From the NCBI GenBank assembly GCA_006503475.1, contig RSEH01000182.1, forward strand, positions 32,039 to 96,038: DNA of 64,000 nucleotides. The letters are read 5' to 3'. The notes beneath the pieces were generated by a model. That model saw only the letters and a program-made list of their open reading frames with translations. It made no database searches and was not told the origin of the DNA. Shown one piece after another: positions 10,974 to 19,828 of the stretch. The stretch's first letter is position 1, and each line of letters starts with the position of its first letter. Position numbers and translations under genes: made by a program. The stretch is from Stentor roeselii. Lineage: Eukaryota > Ciliophora > Heterotrichea > Heterotrichida > Stentoridae.

Positions 10974-11939
10974 ATTTAGAGATAGAATATAGTTAAAAAT
11001 AGTTAAAAATGCTGTATGATGGATGCTGAGGAATTTTTCAAGGATTAACAATAATTTTGTTGACTCATCGAAAATTTAACCTATTGTTTGATAATCATTT
11101 AATATATTAAAAATATTCTTTATCTTAATCATAAGATCCAAGCAGATCTGAATGAGTACGTGGAGATGTTTCTGAGGTTTACCTTTTAAGTAATATTTTT
11201 TCGTCCTTGAAATTTTTACCCAAGCATTCGAGTATTTCTTTTTCAAAGATTTAAGATCTTTAAATAAATTTAATTCTTGTGGTGAATTCGTAAAGACATT
11301 TTAACTCTATCAAAAATTCACTTGCTTCTAAAAGAATTTTTCAGAAGAGTATTACATTAAAGACTCAGCTATTAAGTGCTAAAATAATAAATATAATCGA
11401 GTTTGAACTTAAAGAGGCAGAATCAACTTTTCTTCACAAATAAAAATCAAAGATTTAGACCAATTGTCTAACAAAAGGGAGAGAAGGAAAAGAATAAAAC
11501 AAAAAAACTACAAAAAGAGAGCTGTGACTAATTGGAAGCGGGCCTTATGAAAATCCCTAATAAAAAGGTAAAGTTTATACCATAACCAAAATGCATTGAG
11601 AAATTGACTAAATCCAATAATTAGGAATTTTCTTTTTGTTTTCTTATATGCTCGATATATAATTTTGCAACTTTATGTTTTATCTTATAATTAGAGTACC
11701 TAATCAACAATCCCCTTAAATTGCATTAAAGGTAATAAATTATAATACTATATATATAAAAGATTTTTCAAACTTAAAATTACACTGATTTTGTATAAAT
11801 TCAGCTTATTTGTTAATTATCATCTAAATCTTGTTAATATCTTATAAATCTTTTTCTATTCCTAAACCTTACCCAGATTTAAGTATTTCAACAAAAAAAA
11901 CTGCGGAAATATTGAATCCTTATAAATCCCTATTAGTTA
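10974..11939. other. AT-rich spacer with one possible RNA-like stem
   Basis: No open frame of useful length. Complementary ends at 11528-11535 and 11614-11624 could close a ~97-nt stem-loop (see findings). Otherwise I see nothing. Confidence 0.4.
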
Positions 11940-12510
11940 ATAAAAAAATTTTTAGAGCTTGAAAACAATATCTTGCTTGATGTCCTTGAGTTTCTTATCT
12001 TTGCAGAAACACTCAGTAAGAAAAATCTAGAAATGTTCTTGTCAAGCACTTTTGTACCAACAATAAATATGCACCTGTTCATCCCTTAAGTAAATGAGTA
12101 TCGAAAATGTTTATTATATTGATAACATTGAAGCGTATATAGTACTCTAATAAACGAAATACCAGTTATTCAGTCAATTAAAATTAATGCACCTTTTCCT
12201 TCTTGTTTTTCTTGCCCTGTTTCTTCTTGACAGTTTTTAGCAGTGCTGAAAAAAAGAGAGCTTGATTTAATAAAACTATTTTATGATGCTGCTAATATTT
12301 AAAAGTTATCGAAATTGCAATAATTATGAAATTTAACCCGATTGCTGATAGCTCAAATAATCTTATTGAGTTACTTTTTGTAGAAGAACCTGGAAATAGC
12401 TTTTTGTTGTGGGTTATACTGAATTGTACTTTTAATAGACAAATCATAAATATTTGGAGAAAATGCAGAAAGTCTTTCGATATTTAATACCAAAAGAAAT
12501 AAATAAGAAA
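11940..12510 (+). pseudogene. Decayed copy 1 of the F-box gene at 10062
   Basis: Translated pieces match the intact neighbour in the same order but in shifting frames with stops. LELENNILLDVLEFLIFAET (11955-12015) corresponds to LEDLRNNCFLEIIEFLTFSE. FSCPVSS (~12220) corresponds to FTCPVST. KKRELDLIKLFYDAANI (~12250-12305) corresponds to KEDLGMIKLFYNTFDV. Part of the centre is not alignable by eye. Boundaries are approximate. Confidence 0.75.
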
Positions 12511-13539
12511 GCGATTTAAACCTCACAACAAAAGTTTCTCTAAACTGATAATTGAAGTTTTACTTCTCTTGAAATCTCTCCTAAAAAGCCTCTTAATCAC
12601 AAAATCGTGAATTCAATAGTCAGATTTAGGGCATCACGATGAAAAGCCTTGAATTACCACAAAAGTAAGTAAACTCTTTAACTTTTTCAGCCGATTCTCA
12701 ATTCCTCATGACTAGCATAAAAACAAGACTTTAATATTATAAGATTTGATCACGAAGCATCGATTCGAGTTATTCATGCAATCAAATGCAAAGCAAGCCC
12801 TCATTCAACTAAGATTCAATTCAACCAATATCGCGAAGTTCAAACCAAGAACTGATCATTTGGAGAAAGAATCCCAAATTTTTTAAATCGAATCTTGGTT
12901 GTTAATTGGCATTTGGTTGACTTAAGCTGGGATTTTAGTTCTTTTCTATTTTCGAGTAATTCCTATAGCGCTGCCATAACTGCCAGGCTTTAAATTTAAT
13001 GGATGCTGTGAATTGTTCGTCTTTCAGGGCATTCAATCAGTATCTTCTGTTCAATTCGTTTAAGCAGATTATATGTGGTTTTAGAAAAATATGAGTAAAA
13101 TTCATAATTCAGAAACTGCAAAATTTTAATTGAAGACAATTAGATGAGCATTTAGAATTAGCAAGCATGATTTTGTTAACATCAATGAAAAGATATGGGT
13201 TGTGAAAATGAAGAAGGAATCATGATTTGGAACTTTGAGATTGGATGACTTTAAAATTTTTTCAAGATCTACTGAGTAAAGAACTTGCTAGGGCGAAATC
13301 ATTTATTTGAGAAAACTACAGAGGATAATTTTACCATCATAAAGTTTCGAAAAGCCTATATCAAAAAAGAAGTTAATCAATCGCACCTGGAGCAAGTAAA
13401 TATTTTCAAAACTATAAATATATCAATATGTTGAAATAACATTTATTTGCTTAAAACTTTTCATTCCTGGACAGGGTATCAAAACATTAGAAAGCATTTG
13501 CCAGTCAATCCCATATTAAATCTTCAAAAAGAATCCTTC

Positions 13540-13545
13540 TATAAA
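13540..13545 (+). promoter_or_regulatory. TATA box for the RNase P RNA gene
   Basis: TATAAA begins 28 bp upstream of the first base of the inferred P1 helix. That spacing is typical of external (U6/H1-type) RNA polymerase III promoters. I could not identify a proximal element upstream of it. Confidence 0.6.
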
Positions 13546-13567
13546 CACTTTCCTCACCCTCTTAATT

Positions 13568-13788
13568 GGTCAAGTCCAAGTTTGCGCCTAGATAAGCACT
13601 AAAAGCGAAAGCTCTTTATCTGGGAAGGTCTGAGGTGCCCGTCATCCGAGAGGAAATACACGAGAGTGTAGAGATGGTCAACAGAAACAAACCAGCAATG
13701 TGTTGAAAGGGCCATTAGGCATGCAGCTAAGTCCAATGCGCAAAGGCTTTAAGCTAACTCAATTCAGACTACTCTGGATTTGACCTTT
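13568..13788 (+). ncRNA. RNase P RNA
   Basis: About 220 nt encoding the catalytic RNA of RNase P, which matures tRNA 5' ends. The ends pair as P1: GGTCAAGTCCA (13568-13578) with TGGATTTGACC (13775-13785), 11 bp with one G-U. TGGGAAGGTCTGAG at 13621-13634 is conserved region I, as I remember it from human H1 RNA. CAATTCAGACTACTCT at 13760-13775 is conserved region V, and the two form the P4 pairing (GGTCTGA with TCAGACT). Between them, GAGATGGTCAACAGAAAC (~13671-13688), followed by AAACCAGC, resembles the CR-II/III/IV core. The layout fits RNase P rather than RNase MRP, which has GAAAGTCC in region I. The island is visibly less AT-rich than its surroundings. A T run follows immediately. Confidence 0.9.
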
Positions 13789-13789
13789 T
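13786..13789 (+). terminator. Pol III-type T4 terminator of RNase P RNA
   Basis: TTTT directly follows the 3' strand of P1, and the Pin4 start codon is 6 nt further on. Four Ts are the minimal Pol III terminator in many eukaryotes. Confidence 0.55.
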
Positions 13790-13795
13790 CCATAA

Positions 13796-14194
13796 ATGCC
13801 GAAAGGAAAAGCAAAAAAAGGCAAAGGAAACCAACCCGAAGAAGAAGAGAAAAAAGGGCCAACAAAGTTGAAAGCTTGCAAGTAACATCTAAATAGTTTC
13901 GTAAAAGCCCGACATATTCTCTGTGAAAAGCAATCTAAAGCTTTAGAAGCCTTGGGCTTGTTAAGGGCTTCTTCTGGAAACAGACCCAGTCCTGCTGAAT
14001 TCGGAAGAATCGCTGAACAGTTCTCAGAATGCTCAAGTGCGAAAAGAGGAGGAGATCTTGGATGGTTCCCCAGGGGAAAAATGATTGGAGCCTTTCAGGA
14101 TGTCGCTTTTGGACTTGAACCTGGCAATATGAGTGATGTTTTTAGAACTGGAGAAGGGTATCATATTGTTTTGGTTGAAGGTAGAAGGGCTTAG
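13796..14194 (+). CDS. PIN4: Parvulin-type peptidyl-prolyl isomerase, Pin4-like (one 15-nt intron)
   Basis: 127 residues after removing intron 13882-13896. The protein begins with a basic, low-complexity tail (MPKGKAKKGKG, then acidic and KKGP) as in Pin4/Par14. A single parvulin domain follows: VKARHILCEK, then SPAEFGRIAEQFSEC, GGDLGWFPRGKMIGAFQDVAF and a terminal GYHIVLVEGRRA. It has no WW domain, so it is Pin4-like rather than Pin1-like. Length agrees with the usual ~131 residues. Pin4 proteins catalyse prolyl cis-trans isomerisation and are linked to ribosome biogenesis. The start lies in CATAAATG immediately downstream of the RNase P RNA terminator, so the promoter probably overlaps that RNA gene. 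Confidence 0.9.
13882..13896 (+). other. 15-nt intron in Pin4
   Basis: GTAACATCTAAATAG. Removal joins AA to T, giving ACNFVKARHIL in frame. Without removal the frame stops at once. Confidence 0.92.
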
Positions 14195-14489
14195 GTAGAT
14201 AATAGCACAGTTGAGATGAAATGAATGTAGAAGGTGGTGGAATTTATTTTGGAAAAGTTTGGGTTTTGATTTAGCAGGGTTTAGAGTTTGGTGGTTTTGG
14301 GTTAAGTGGAGTTTTTTGAGGAGGTTATGATGATTGAGAGATTGAAGAATGTTTAAGATTATTTGGATTATATAAGTTTAATTTCGATAAAAGGAAAGAA
14401 TTAAAGACTATAATCAATTCTCTTGTATTAAAAATTATCGAATTAGACCAAGTTTTTACAGAGCTTTTCTAGGACTCGTTTTATTAAAT
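14195..14489. other. G/T-rich trailer after Pin4, no gene
   Basis: The stretch from ~14210 to ~14350 is markedly G/T-rich on the plus strand (runs such as GTTTGGTGGTTTTGGG), then becomes AT-rich. No coding or RNA signal recognised. Confidence 0.5.
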
Positions 14490-14945
14490 TTGAGAAATAA
14501 TTGTTTCCTTGAAATATAAGAATTTTTTAATTTTCAGATATCGAAACCTTCGAAAAACTTGCAGGTTGCTTCAATCCCTAATGTGTATTAACCACGAAGT
14601 AATGAATGTTTATTTTATAACAGATTTTTATAGAGAACACAGAAGATTTATATAAAATGGACTAACTATGCGATGAAATAATACCTCATAAGACTGTTAA
14701 TCATTTGAGAATTTTTATCTATTTTATGGCTTATGAAAGTTACTTTTGATAGAAAAGTACAGGCATGTCTTCGTTGTTGTAATCAAGGTAAATACATATT
14801 TCAATAGGAGAAAGTGGAATTTCTGGGAAAGCTAAAAAAGCAGATTCTCAAGGTATTTTATTTCTTTTAATTGAAGCGCAAAGTACTTTTAATAATATTG
14901 ATTTTGGAGAAGTCACTCCTGTGTTTAATTGATTAGAATAAAGGA
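14490..14945 (+). pseudogene. Decayed copy 2 of the F-box gene, internally deleted
   Basis: Begins LRNNCFLEI, identical to the intact gene at 10077-10103, then a stop. LIENTEDLYKMD (~14630-14665) matches LIENSENLRNWD. The copy then jumps to KVTFDRK (~14738) and ends DSQGILFLLIEAQSTFNNIDFG (14838-14900) before a form of VTPVFN with a stop, matching the parent C-terminus. The middle ~130 codons are missing. Confidence 0.8.
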
Positions 14946-15180
14946 ATGAAAAATGATTAATAGAGATTAACTGATAAATTTAGTATTTCACTATTTTTAA
15001 ACCAAATTTGAAGTAATAAGTTTATCTGATATTAAATCTTATTCTTTTAATCCTAATTAGTATGGGTCTATTGGATATAACTTATTTTTTATAAGGCTAT
15101 AAAGACTTTTAACGAATTAAGATTAATACTCAGTAATTCAAAAATTTATCTTATTAAAGGTCTAATCTAGATAAAATACA

Positions 15181-15735
15181 TTAAAATCTCAAGGATCCTG
15201 CTTTTTTCAAAGAATTTTGCAACGAGTTTTTCTCTATCACAATTAATTGTTTGAAAGACTCTCGAGAATTGAAAATCGAGGAGCATTCAAAATTACTATA
15301 AATCTTCTCATAACTTGATTCGAGGTCTTGAGGATTCAAACTTGGTGTAAGTGACAATGGATGAGATAGGGAATCTCTTGAATTGAAAAAATCTGGAGTC
15401 TTAGCAAAGTATTTTCGACCTAAACACGAATGGCCGACTGTTTCAAATACCTCTGCTCTTTTCGAAGTGAAACCTGTTTGGGAAGTCTCTTCATTATCTA
15501 AAGATTTCAATGATTTTGAAAAAATCACAGAATTATCAAGAGTCTCACCAATAATCTCCTGAAATGGAAGATCTTGATCACCTTTATTTGATTTAACCTT
15601 AACCGATATAAACCTAGGTTCTAATTTCAAGTGATTTCTATTAAAATTTGATTTAAATTCAAAAAAATCATCAGTTTGAGTCGAATTTTCTTTTACCTCC
15701 AGATTTCCTTTACACTTTTTACATTCTCTATACAT
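15181..15735 (-). CDS. Unknown 184-residue protein with N-terminal CxxC
   Basis: Starts MYRECKKCKGNLEV: the ATG at 15735 is preferred to an upstream GTG that would add five residues. Only a short CKKCKG knuckle and several SLxxP/S-rich low-complexity stretches are visible, with no membrane segment. It is read divergently from the SAXO-like gene 150 bp away and may share its promoter region. I do not recognise the family. Codon use matches its neighbours, so I take it as a real gene. Confidence 0.55.
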   Translation of the reverse strand: MYRECKKCKGNLEVKENSTQTDDFFEFKSNFNRNHLKLEPRFISVKVKSNKGDQDLPFQEIIGETLDNSVIFSKSLKSLDNEETSQTGFTSKRAEVFETVGHSCLGRKYFAKTPDFFNSRDSLSHPLSLTPSLNPQDLESSYEKIYSNFECSSIFNSRESFKQLIVIEKNSLQNSLKKAGSLRF

Positions 15736-15885
15736 GATAATTATGATCACATATAAATTTTCATTAAATATAAAACTCCCTAACCAAAAACCTTATTATC
15801 CAAATAATCCAACTCTAAACAAAACTCTCAAAAAAAAAATCCTTCCTTCTTAACCCTCACCAGTTCTTTTAAACCCCTATAAAAA

Positions 15886-16689
15886 ATGTCAGAATCTTGC
15901 AAACTTCTCGATTTACCTCCAGTAGGCGAGATGGACCACAGCATCGGAATCTGTTACTGTCAGTTCTGCACATGTGGACATCACAAATGCCCAGGAGACC
16001 CAATGAAATCTCGTAGTTACCTTCCCTCCTCCCTTCGTTCTCTCTACAAAAACGATTTCACAAAGAAGTCACGAATAATCTCAGAGTACTCTAAACTTAG
16101 GCCAGTCCCAAGAGACAACGCATTAAGTTCCCCTCACAACCGAATGGACTTAAAAACAATAAACCAGCAGGACTTTGTGCGATTTGACAACACATCTAAA
16201 ACCCCTTCAGCGAAATTTGAAAAAGAAAGTCACAGTGGCGTGTTGAAGTTTTCAGGAATGTCTCAATATCAGTCTGAATTTCCTAATTGGGGCCATTACG
16301 AGTTCATCAGCATGAAAAGTCCTCGAACTATGATCGCGAATAGTTCAGTTAAACTTGACTCGACTACGACTTATAAGCAGAATTTTGGAAAAAATTACTC
16401 TTCTCAGCCTAATTTGAGTAGAAGGAAAGTACAGATTAGCAACCCTCTTACTCTTGGAAGTACTTTTTTTCCACAGACTACTAATGAAGCTACTTATAAA
16501 GCTTTTCAAAGACATCATTTCCCTGAACGAGCGGAAAATAAAGCCTTTGGAATCACGCCGTTGGTGACTGTTCCGGATAATTTCAAGTCGATGTATAGTT
16601 CGGAATTTTCACCCAAGGGGGCTCCTGTAGTGATTCAGAAGAAAAGAGACTCAATTTTGCATCCTAACAATGTTTCTCTTAATCAGTAG
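15886..16689 (+). CDS. SAXO/FAM154-like axonemal microtubule protein
   Basis: 267 residues. The N-terminus holds ICYCQFCTCGHHKCPGDP, close to the cysteine-rich Mc motif (CICxLCTCGRHxCPH) of SAXO proteins. The rest is low in hydrophobics, with repeated short T/S-x-Y-x-x-F and FP-type motifs (SQYQSEF, TTTYKQNF, EATYKAF, SMYSSEF) that resemble the Mn microtubule-binding repeats. Members bind and stabilise ciliary and basal-body microtubules. The next gene encodes a tubulin-modifying TTLL, so two axoneme-related genes are adjacent on the same strand. Start context is TATAAAAAATG. No intron seen. Confidence 0.75.
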   Translation: MSESCKLLDLPPVGEMDHSIGICYCQFCTCGHHKCPGDPMKSRSYLPSSLRSLYKNDFTKKSRIISEYSKLRPVPRDNALSSPHNRMDLKTINQQDFVRFDNTSKTPSAKFEKESHSGVLKFSGMSQYQSEFPNWGHYEFISMKSPRTMIANSSVKLDSTTTYKQNFGKNYSSQPNLSRRKVQISNPLTLGSTFFPQTTNEATYKAFQRHHFPERAENKAFGITPLVTVPDNFKSMYSSEFSPKGAPVVIQKKRDSILHPNNVSLNQ

Positions 16690-16948
16690 GTATTATTATG
16701 AGTTGAGAGATAAGGACTTTTGTTGGAAGGATTAATGTGGTTTATTAAAGGATTGTCAAGATTTATTAAAGGTTTATTTAAATAGCTTTAAGGTGGAATT
16801 AATTTATTAAAGCTACAAAGTTTCTAAAGTTCAAAATCATTCTTCCTAATGTAAAAACCTACTAAATTCATCCATAAATAAAAACTTTCAGTTCTATCAT
16901 TGTAACTGATAACATTATCTCTATCTTCAATGTTTTCATAATAATAAA

Positions 16949-18721
16949 TTGATGTCTTATGATAAACAAGCCACTCTAACCCCAACGCGAAAACAAATGA
17001 AAAAACTCATAATAAACACATTCAATACTCAATACGAAATCATCACAGAAATCGCGAAATCCTTCAACTGGCGCATTAAACTCACAGAAGACGAAGAAGA
17101 TGAATCCGATGTTTACTGGGTGGACTTCGCTGTTCAACCAGAGCGTTTCTGCAAACTAAAGCCTTACCAAAAAATCAACCATTTTCCCAACATGCACGAA
17201 CTAGCCCGAAAGAACTTCTTAGCAAAAAACCTGAACAAAATGAAGAAACTTTTTCCTAACGAATACGATTTTTACCCTAAAACTTGGCTTTACCCTGCAG
17301 AACTTCCTGCTTTAAAGTTAAACCACACGAATAAAGCTGTTTATATCGTGAAACCTGAAGCTTCTTGTCAAGGTAAAGGCATTTTTCTCACTCGAAACCT
17401 GGAAGGTTTCGAGGAAAACGAAAGATATGTCATTCAAGAGTACTTGAAAAATCCTTTATTGATTGATGGGCTTAAATTTGACCTTCGTATTTATGTTTTA
17501 GTTGCTGGATGTGATCCACTTAAGATTTTTATTCATAAGGAAGGACTTGCGCGGTTCGCTACAGACGAGTACTTCCCTCCAACGCCCAGTAATTTTTCTA
17601 ATCCTTGCATGCATCTGACGAACTACGCGATAAACAAGACAAGTGAAAACTTTATATTTAACCATGACAGTTCCTTGGACAACGTCGGGCACAAGCAAAG
17701 TCTACAAGCAGCTTTTGCAAAAATAGAAAAAAAAGGCTTTTCAGTTGAAAAGCTTTGGAAGGATATAAAAGGAATTGTAGTGAAAACAATAGCTTCAGTG
17801 CAACCTTCGTTGTCACATGTTTATAAAGCTTGTCAACCTGATGACCCTTACAATGGAATGTGTTTTGAGTTACTGGGGTATGACATTATTCTTGATGAGA
17901 CTGGAAAACCTTGGCTTCTTGAAGTGAACCATTCTCCTAGTTTCAACATTGACAGCCCTTTAGACCTGAAAATCAAGCAAAAAGTCATTTCAGACGCGTT
18001 GATTCTGATGAACATTCACCCAGACAGCAGAAAAGAATACGAAGAAAGGAAAAAAAAGCAAATCTTACTTAGAACCCTCGCTCATAACAAAGCTCAAGAA
18101 AAAGAAAATAAAATTCAAGATATTCGCAATGCCCAGATGAGAAGAGCCTTATGGGAAAGCACGCATTTAGGAGGGTTTGAAGTCGTTTTTCCAGATATTG
18201 AGGGAAAGTTCGAGGTTTTCATTCAAGCTTCACAGAAAATCTGGGTCGAGTCCACTGGTGGAAGATTGCCGAGTAAGGACAGGCCTCATACGCAGGAGTC
18301 GATTCATAAGTCGATTCAAAAGAGATCTCCTCAGAATATTAATGAAGTCTTTAATAGGCTTTATAATACGAAAAAGACTAAAGTGGAACCTCCACCTATT
18401 GCACCTTGTTTTCAGCTTGATGAAGCTTTTCGAACACAGTACTTTAAAAATGAGTCACCTTATAGCTTTATTGAACTTGTCGTTCCTGCCAAAAGTCATG
18501 AAAAAGCTAGGTTTAAAAGCATGCCGAAAAAAAGAATTGCGCTGAATAACCACTTGGATGATATCTTGAAGGAAAGGAGGAATTGGGATGTCAGTAAGAA
18601 AAAAATGAATTATAATGAAACTCCTTTACAGATATGCTCGGTTTTAACGGATGAGAAGATTTTAGGGGATCATAAAAAGGATAAAATTCTTCAACAATTG
18701 GTTATGAGGAAGATTTTTTAA
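16949..18721 (+). CDS. Tubulin tyrosine ligase-like protein, probable polyglutamylase
   Basis: 590 residues. The TTL/ATP-grasp core spans residues ~70-360: YIVKPEASCQGKGIFLT near 131-147 (nucleotide binding), KFDLRIYVLVAG near 175-186, PCMHLTNYAINK near 219-230, and LLGYDIILDETGKPWLLEVNHSPSFN near 306-331 with the metal-binding E and N. MHLTNYAINK and LEVNHSPSFN are typical of the TTLL4/5/6/7 polyglutamylase side rather than of TTL itself or the glycylases. The tail from ~370 is basic and charged, as in long glutamylases that use it to grip microtubules. Start is the ATG at 16949. Likely substrate is ciliary or cortical tubulin, inferred from family membership. Confidence 0.88.
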   Translation: MMSYDKQATLTPTRKQMKKLIINTFNTQYEIITEIAKSFNWRIKLTEDEEDESDVYWVDFAVQPERFCKLKPYQKINHFPNMHELARKNFLAKNLNKMKKLFPNEYDFYPKTWLYPAELPALKLNHTNKAVYIVKPEASCQGKGIFLTRNLEGFEENERYVIQEYLKNPLLIDGLKFDLRIYVLVAGCDPLKIFIHKEGLARFATDEYFPPTPSNFSNPCMHLTNYAINKTSENFIFNHDSSLDNVGHKQSLQAAFAKIEKKGFSVEKLWKDIKGIVVKTIASVQPSLSHVYKACQPDDPYNGMCFELLGYDIILDETGKPWLLEVNHSPSFNIDSPLDLKIKQKVISDALILMNIHPDSRKEYEERKKKQILLRTLAHNKAQEKENKIQDIRNAQMRRALWESTHLGGFEVVFPDIEGKFEVFIQASQKIWVESTGGRLPSKDRPHTQESIHKSIQKRSPQNINEVFNRLYNTKKTKVEPPPIAPCFQLDEAFRTQYFKNESPYSFIELVVPAKSHEKARFKSMPKKRIALNNHLDDILKERRNWDVSKKKMNYNETPLQICSVLTDEKILGDHKKDKILQQLVMRKIF

Positions 18722-18803
18722 TGTAAAATAAACCTGTGGTCTCTCTAAAACTCCAGCAATCCCAAAGAAAGCCAAAAATCTCTAAAACAATAAATAATCC
18801 TAT

Positions 18804-19715
18804 CTATATCTTCGGACTAGCCTGAGCAAAAGCAAGTACTTTTCCAATAGTCTCATTATTGGTCTTAGGGTAGTCATTATTTCCATTAAAATCATTGATT
18901 TTAGCCCATTCCCTCCTCAAGTCCTCAGGAGTGACTTTCCCCTTCAAAAAGCTTCCTTCAGCCCTTTGCCACCTAAGCCTTGTATACCATCCTCCAGCAG
19001 CTTCAAAAAGTCCTCCATTTTCCTTGCAGCTTTCATGACTTAAATAAACCACAAGTGGAACAATTTTCTCAGGCACCAGAAGTTCTTGAATATCAGGAGG
19101 AAACAAGTCTCTAGTCATCCTAGACGTAGCAATAGGAACAATAGAATTCGCGAAAATTCCATATTTTTCTCCTTCCCTAGCCAAAACATTAGTAAACCCA
19201 ACGATTCCCATCTTAGCCGCTCCATAATTTGCCTGTCCGAAGTTGCCATAGACTCCAGATCCACTTGAAGTGTTGACGATTCGACCGTATTTATTATCTC
19301 TCATGTACTTCCAAGCTGCCCTCGTCACACTAAAGGCGCCTCTCAGGTGGACTGCCATTATCTGGTCCCATTCCTTAGTCGTCATCTTCAACATCGAGAC
19401 GTCTCGAAGAATGCCTGCATTGTTGATGACCACGTCGACTTTGCCGAAGGCTTTTACTGCTGTTTCGATGATGGCCTCGCCGTTTTCCACTGAGTCGTAG
19501 TTCGAAACTGCTTCTGAGCCGAGTTTTTTTATTTGTTCAACTACCTCATCGGCGGCCTTTGAGGACTTGCCTTCGCCGACTACTGAACCTCCCAAATCGT
19601 TGACTACGACTTTGGCGCCTCTTCGGGCGAATTCCATTGCGTAGGCTTTGCCGATTCCGCTTCCTGCTCCTGTAACGACGACGACTTTCCCATCAAATCT
19701 TAGTGATTCAGACAT
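18804..19715 (-). CDS. (3R)-3-hydroxyacyl-CoA dehydrogenase, HSD17B4/MFE-2-type SDR domain
   Basis: 303 residues of the short-chain dehydrogenase family. TGAGSGIG at residues 15-22 binds the nucleotide, VINNAG follows near 95, and SGSG plus YGAAK (Tyr near 165, Lys four later) is the catalytic set. KVVVNDLGG and the SHESCKENGGLFEAAGGWYTRLRWQRAEG segment are specific to the dehydrogenase part of peroxisomal multifunctional enzyme type 2, which oxidises 3-hydroxyacyl-CoA in peroxisomal beta-oxidation. Here that domain stands alone: no hydratase or SCP2 domain follows, and the C-terminus is SPKI, not a clear PTS1. Location is therefore inferred only. Confidence 0.88.
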   Translation of the reverse strand: MSESLRFDGKVVVVTGAGSGIGKAYAMEFARRGAKVVVNDLGGSVVGEGKSSKAADEVVEQIKKLGSEAVSNYDSVENGEAIIETAVKAFGKVDVVINNAGILRDVSMLKMTTKEWDQIMAVHLRGAFSVTRAAWKYMRDNKYGRIVNTSSGSGVYGNFGQANYGAAKMGIVGFTNVLAREGEKYGIFANSIVPIATSRMTRDLFPPDIQELLVPEKIVPLVVYLSHESCKENGGLFEAAGGWYTRLRWQRAEGSFLKGKVTPEDLRREWAKINDFNGNNDYPKTNNETIGKVLAFAQASPKI

Positions 19716-19828
19716 TTTTATCGGTCACATGATTCAACACGTCACTAAGTTGATATTTTTGTATTTAAAGTAGAATTGGGGATTTTAGGGATGGGTTTGA
19801 AGTGGTCGGAAAGGGTTTGAGGGTTAAG

